The position numbers and the translations under genes are program-made. Of a stretch of DNA of 64,000 bases, positions 60,791-64,000 are shown in pieces. The notes beneath the pieces are model-generated. The model was given only the letters and a program-made list of their open reading frames with translations, searched no databases and had not been told where the DNA came from. Within the stretch, counting starts at the first letter, position 1. Each line of letters opens with the position of its first letter. Origin of the DNA: Druceiella hillmani (taxonomy: Eukaryota; Arthropoda; Insecta; Lepidoptera; Hepialidae); NCBI GenBank assembly GCA_039881145.1, contig JAYKKI010000008.1:36541001-36605000 (forward strand), given 5' to 3'.

Positions 60791-63124
60791 GATTAATAAA
60801 ATAAAAAATACATTTTATAGTTTTTGTCCCATTGTTTACAGTTTCAAAATTATTTCTAGTTTAAAAAAAAGTTAAGAATTTTTCTCTCTTTTCTTTCTCA
60901 AAAATTATGACACAGGTTAAAAGAAAAGTTTTACTGATTGTCGGTTCTACGTAAAACAACTTGTAATTTTATCGTTCCGAGTAAAAAGGGGATAAAAATA
61001 TTGACCCGTGTGTTTTTTATTAATTTATTACATCTTTAAATAAAAGTCAGCAAATATATTTTATTGAAATGTTTAGAAGTTGAATATAAAAGATAATATA
61101 AATAGAAAATAACCAAAGTAAATTTTATGATACTGCAATTTCAATAAATGTTCTAGTTAATGAAAATAATTTTCGTAAATTCAATTGCAAGTCCACCCTA
61201 CTCGAGAAATACCTTGATTGAAAATCAATTCTCAGAAAACAATACAATAGAATTCCATGTAATATTATTTTATTTGTCTCTAAAATTTGCCACAACTTGT
61301 ATTTATTACTGGAAGTTAAATAATTCGCGTAATTAGTCACCTTCCAGTATTTCACAGTTTATATCCAAACAAACCCATAGAGTTTCAATACGAAGACCTT
61401 TAGATGAAGCACTTATTTTGTTAAATCTTTAATCGATAGAAAGTCAAAGAGGCTGTGCCTTTCCCAGTTCAAAGTGGAGTAAATATTTTTAAAGGGTAAA
61501 CAATGCCAAATTAGTACGAAGGGTATCCTTTTGTCTTTGCTTTGTGACAAAAAGTTAAAAGCATTAAATGCTTTCTTTTTTCAGCGTTATATTTTCCTTT
61601 CCGTTTTTCTTGCAAGTAAGGGATTTCTTTTTATATTCAAAGTTTTATTTCACACTAATTTAAATGTTTGAAGAAAACTCTTTGTAGACTCATTTCTTTT
61701 TGTCCGCAATTCATAAATACGTTATCCATCCAACAGCGGTGATGAACTCTTTTGTTTGTTATTCTTTTTCGTGGGGCTTTAAATTCATTATTTCTTGAGT
61801 AGTTATGTCTAATTAGAAAACAAGTTCCGAAAAGTATGTGATCCAAAAAGTAACCTGTTACAATTAACAAAATGTTCTTCCCGAACCATTCAATAACAAA
61901 CTCAAAATAAATACATTAAATATTTAAAAAAGATTATCAGAAGTTGACCTTTCAATAATACCAACATCTTCATAATGGGAAATAAATGTCGATATAATAG
62001 AAGCCGGATTAAAATTAAAATAAATCTTTAAAAAAAAACACACAATTAACTATAATCAATAAAAAAACACAATTAATTTTGGTTCGTAATCACGCACGCA
62101 CGCACACACTCACATATATACATGATCAAAGAATCGTCTACTTCTTCTGCGTTAATAGTAAATGGGATCGAAGTTTTTACAATGTTACTCTCTAGTAAAA
62201 TTCGAAATTGTTGTCCTCTTTCAATTAGACAACCTTTTATGATAATAGCTCCATTTTTGTTACGATACATCTTATTTCGTATAAAACCAAATATTGTTGA
62301 AGATTCATTTCTAAGTTATATTCAGCATGTGATTTAATTAATTTAGATGTGAATATAGTTCAGAAAGTAGTTTTTGGTACTTAAATCTTTGACTCGTTGA
62401 GAAAAATGTTTTTAAATGAAGCAAAATTCAGAAGTGATAATTTATATAATTTAAGTAAAATCGTAAAAACATTCCTTTAATATTTAAAGTCACTTGAAAC
62501 ATCTGAATACACGGTCGTGCATTATGGCATGCAATATATTAGCTAAAAATAAAGTATAACGATAAGGACTCTAATCTCTTAAGCAGGTTAGTCAAGAAAT
62601 AGATTTCCTGAAAAGAAATAACGACGCAGACAAACTGTATAGAGTAGAAGTTATGTCGAAGACGACATGTAAGAGAACCTCATTTGAAATACAAAATTTC
62701 CTTTTTGTGCGGAAAGTTTGGACTTATAGAAACAAACTAAAAATAAAACGCTGAAACACCAAAATGGTATAGAAAGAATTTAAGGATTTGTTATAATCCT
62801 AAATATCTTAATCCTAAAGTAATACCTGGCTAAACGAACTACAAAATCAGAGTAGACTTTTTATCCTGGAACAGATATATTTTTAGTAATTATAATGAAA
62901 ATCACCTCATTAGAGATAAGATCGTGAATACAAAATATGCATATACATTAATATAGAAGGTGTATAATATCGTCTTGATTATACAAATAACTGTCTTGAT
63001 TGAAGAATATTTTAGCCGGAATAATACCACCTTCTGTCCCTTTAAAGCGTGAGCGAAATTATTGTTCAAAGGTAATGCATAATTTGATATATCTCGTACG
63101 TAATGCAAATGTAATGAATAATAT

Positions 63125-63178
<54 letters not shown>

Positions 63179-64000
63179 TGTGTGATGATTTAGAAACATA
63201 GATTTTTTAATAATGGTTAATTTATTTTATATAGCCTGTCATATACCAAATGTTGTTTTGTACTGATCGTTTACCTCTGACATACGCATGACGTGCAGAA
63301 GATGCGAAAGTTCCTCGAAATAATTCTATTGGAAGACGTGATATCCCGATACCTGTGTCAAACTAAATTGGAGCCATCAATAATTTAATAAACTCAAATG
63401 GGCCAGTACTCATCCAGACCAGTACTGGTCCATACCAAATCCTTCAACGTCAATAAAGTTTGATAACTCCATTTAATATGCACTACATAATATTTGGTCA
63501 TAAAGGAACCCTTAATAAATGTGAAATCGCATTATATGTTATCTATAAATTATATATGCATAGATGTATATATGCGAATTGTAATAAAAAAAGCGAACTA
63601 TCTTAACGAAGTCATAAAAGTTTATCATAAAAGGAGCATTCGAATTTAAAATAAAGATTTCGTGTGATTTTTATTATTTAACTTGACCGTGATTAAAATT
63701 GTAGACTTTTTACGTCAGTTTTAAATTCCAAATATAACCTTACTTAAAACAAGAAGATTTAACCGTTACAATAATGTAAAAATTTTCTTTATAAATCGGC
63801 TTTAATAATAGTTTTCTCAACTAACGCGAAATAGATGCGAATTTAATGTTTCCTCCATTTTTAAATTTATAACATTGTTTTTGTAATCTAAATTTTTGTT
63901 GATATTAACTCCATTTTTCATACACCGTTAATAGAAAAAAACGTAGGAATTATCTGATATTTCCTCGTTTTTCATGGTCCACGAATTGAAGTGAAGAACA
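60791..64000. other. AT-rich interval with one (TA)n array and a small hairpin
   Basis: CACGCACGCACGCACACACTC at 62093-62113 is a short CA/CGCA tract. (TA)n is at 63119-63175. GGCCAGTACT (63401) and AGTACTGGTC (63421) form a 10-bp hairpin. Small open frames (61125-61355, 61655-61870, 62073-62337, 62902-63108) show no family motif. The plus and minus frames at 62.1-62.3 kb are mirror shadows. Confidence 0.55.

Overview
The window looks like non-coding, transposon-rich insect nuclear DNA. It is strongly AT-rich and contains no intact protein-coding gene that I can support. It holds many long (TA)n arrays and several decayed eukaryotic transposons (BEL/Pao, APE-type LINE, PIF/Harbinger, Helitron, Helentron-like). 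Several dispersed fragments match, from memory, a repeat common in lepidopteran genomes, whose signature is a run close to GGTTCCGTTTTT...TACGGAACCCTAAAAA. They lie near 14.35, 25.1-25.4, 30.0-30.1, 49.36 and 49.9 kb, and a related GAAGTCGGTTA-type tail lies near 60.2 kb. Lepidoptera (or a close relative) is therefore the favoured order, but this is an inference.

Layout. 0-7 kb: simple repeats, a palindromic MITE (1.94-2.08 kb), a tRNA-derived SINE (minus strand, 2.4-2.6 kb) and hairpins. 7.1-8.1 kb: the 3' part of a dead LINE reverse transcriptase. 11.7 kb: first copy of a foldback MITE family seen again at 50.7 and 59.2 kb. 13.6-14.3 kb: a 140-bp tandem array. 15.0-15.4 kb: a non-autonomous Helitron with both termini, with a near-identical inverted copy at 47.8-48.2 kb. 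16.6-18.6 kb: a decayed PIF/Harbinger transposase on the plus strand facing a decayed multi-exon Myb/SANT-like gene on the minus strand, probably the two genes of one element. 19.5-24 kb: long TA and CACG/TGCG microsatellites.

27.9-28.6 kb: a short Helentron-like element. 30.5-35.3 kb: a BEL/Pao retrotransposon remnant (gag, then RNase H and integrase; protease and RT are missing and a 95-bp triplication sits at the junction). Its integrase is split by a second Helentron-like element (32.74-34.58 kb) carrying an endonuclease pseudogene, which is itself interrupted by a large AT-rich palindrome. Three layers of insertion can therefore be read directly. 39.0 kb: a small foldback element. 41.8-44.1 kb: a possible hAT relic. 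52.6-53.1, 54.9-55.8 and 59.6-60.1 kb: three unrelated diverged tandem arrays with units of about 150-175, 155 and 130 bp.

Nothing resembles an operon, CRISPR array, rRNA or functional tRNA. The most informative items are the nested transposon stack, the paired Harbinger genes, the matched Helitron copies, the MITE deletion series and the 155-bp array. I see no convincing evidence of a wholly new biological system. Coordinates of repeat edges are by eye and may be off by several bases.
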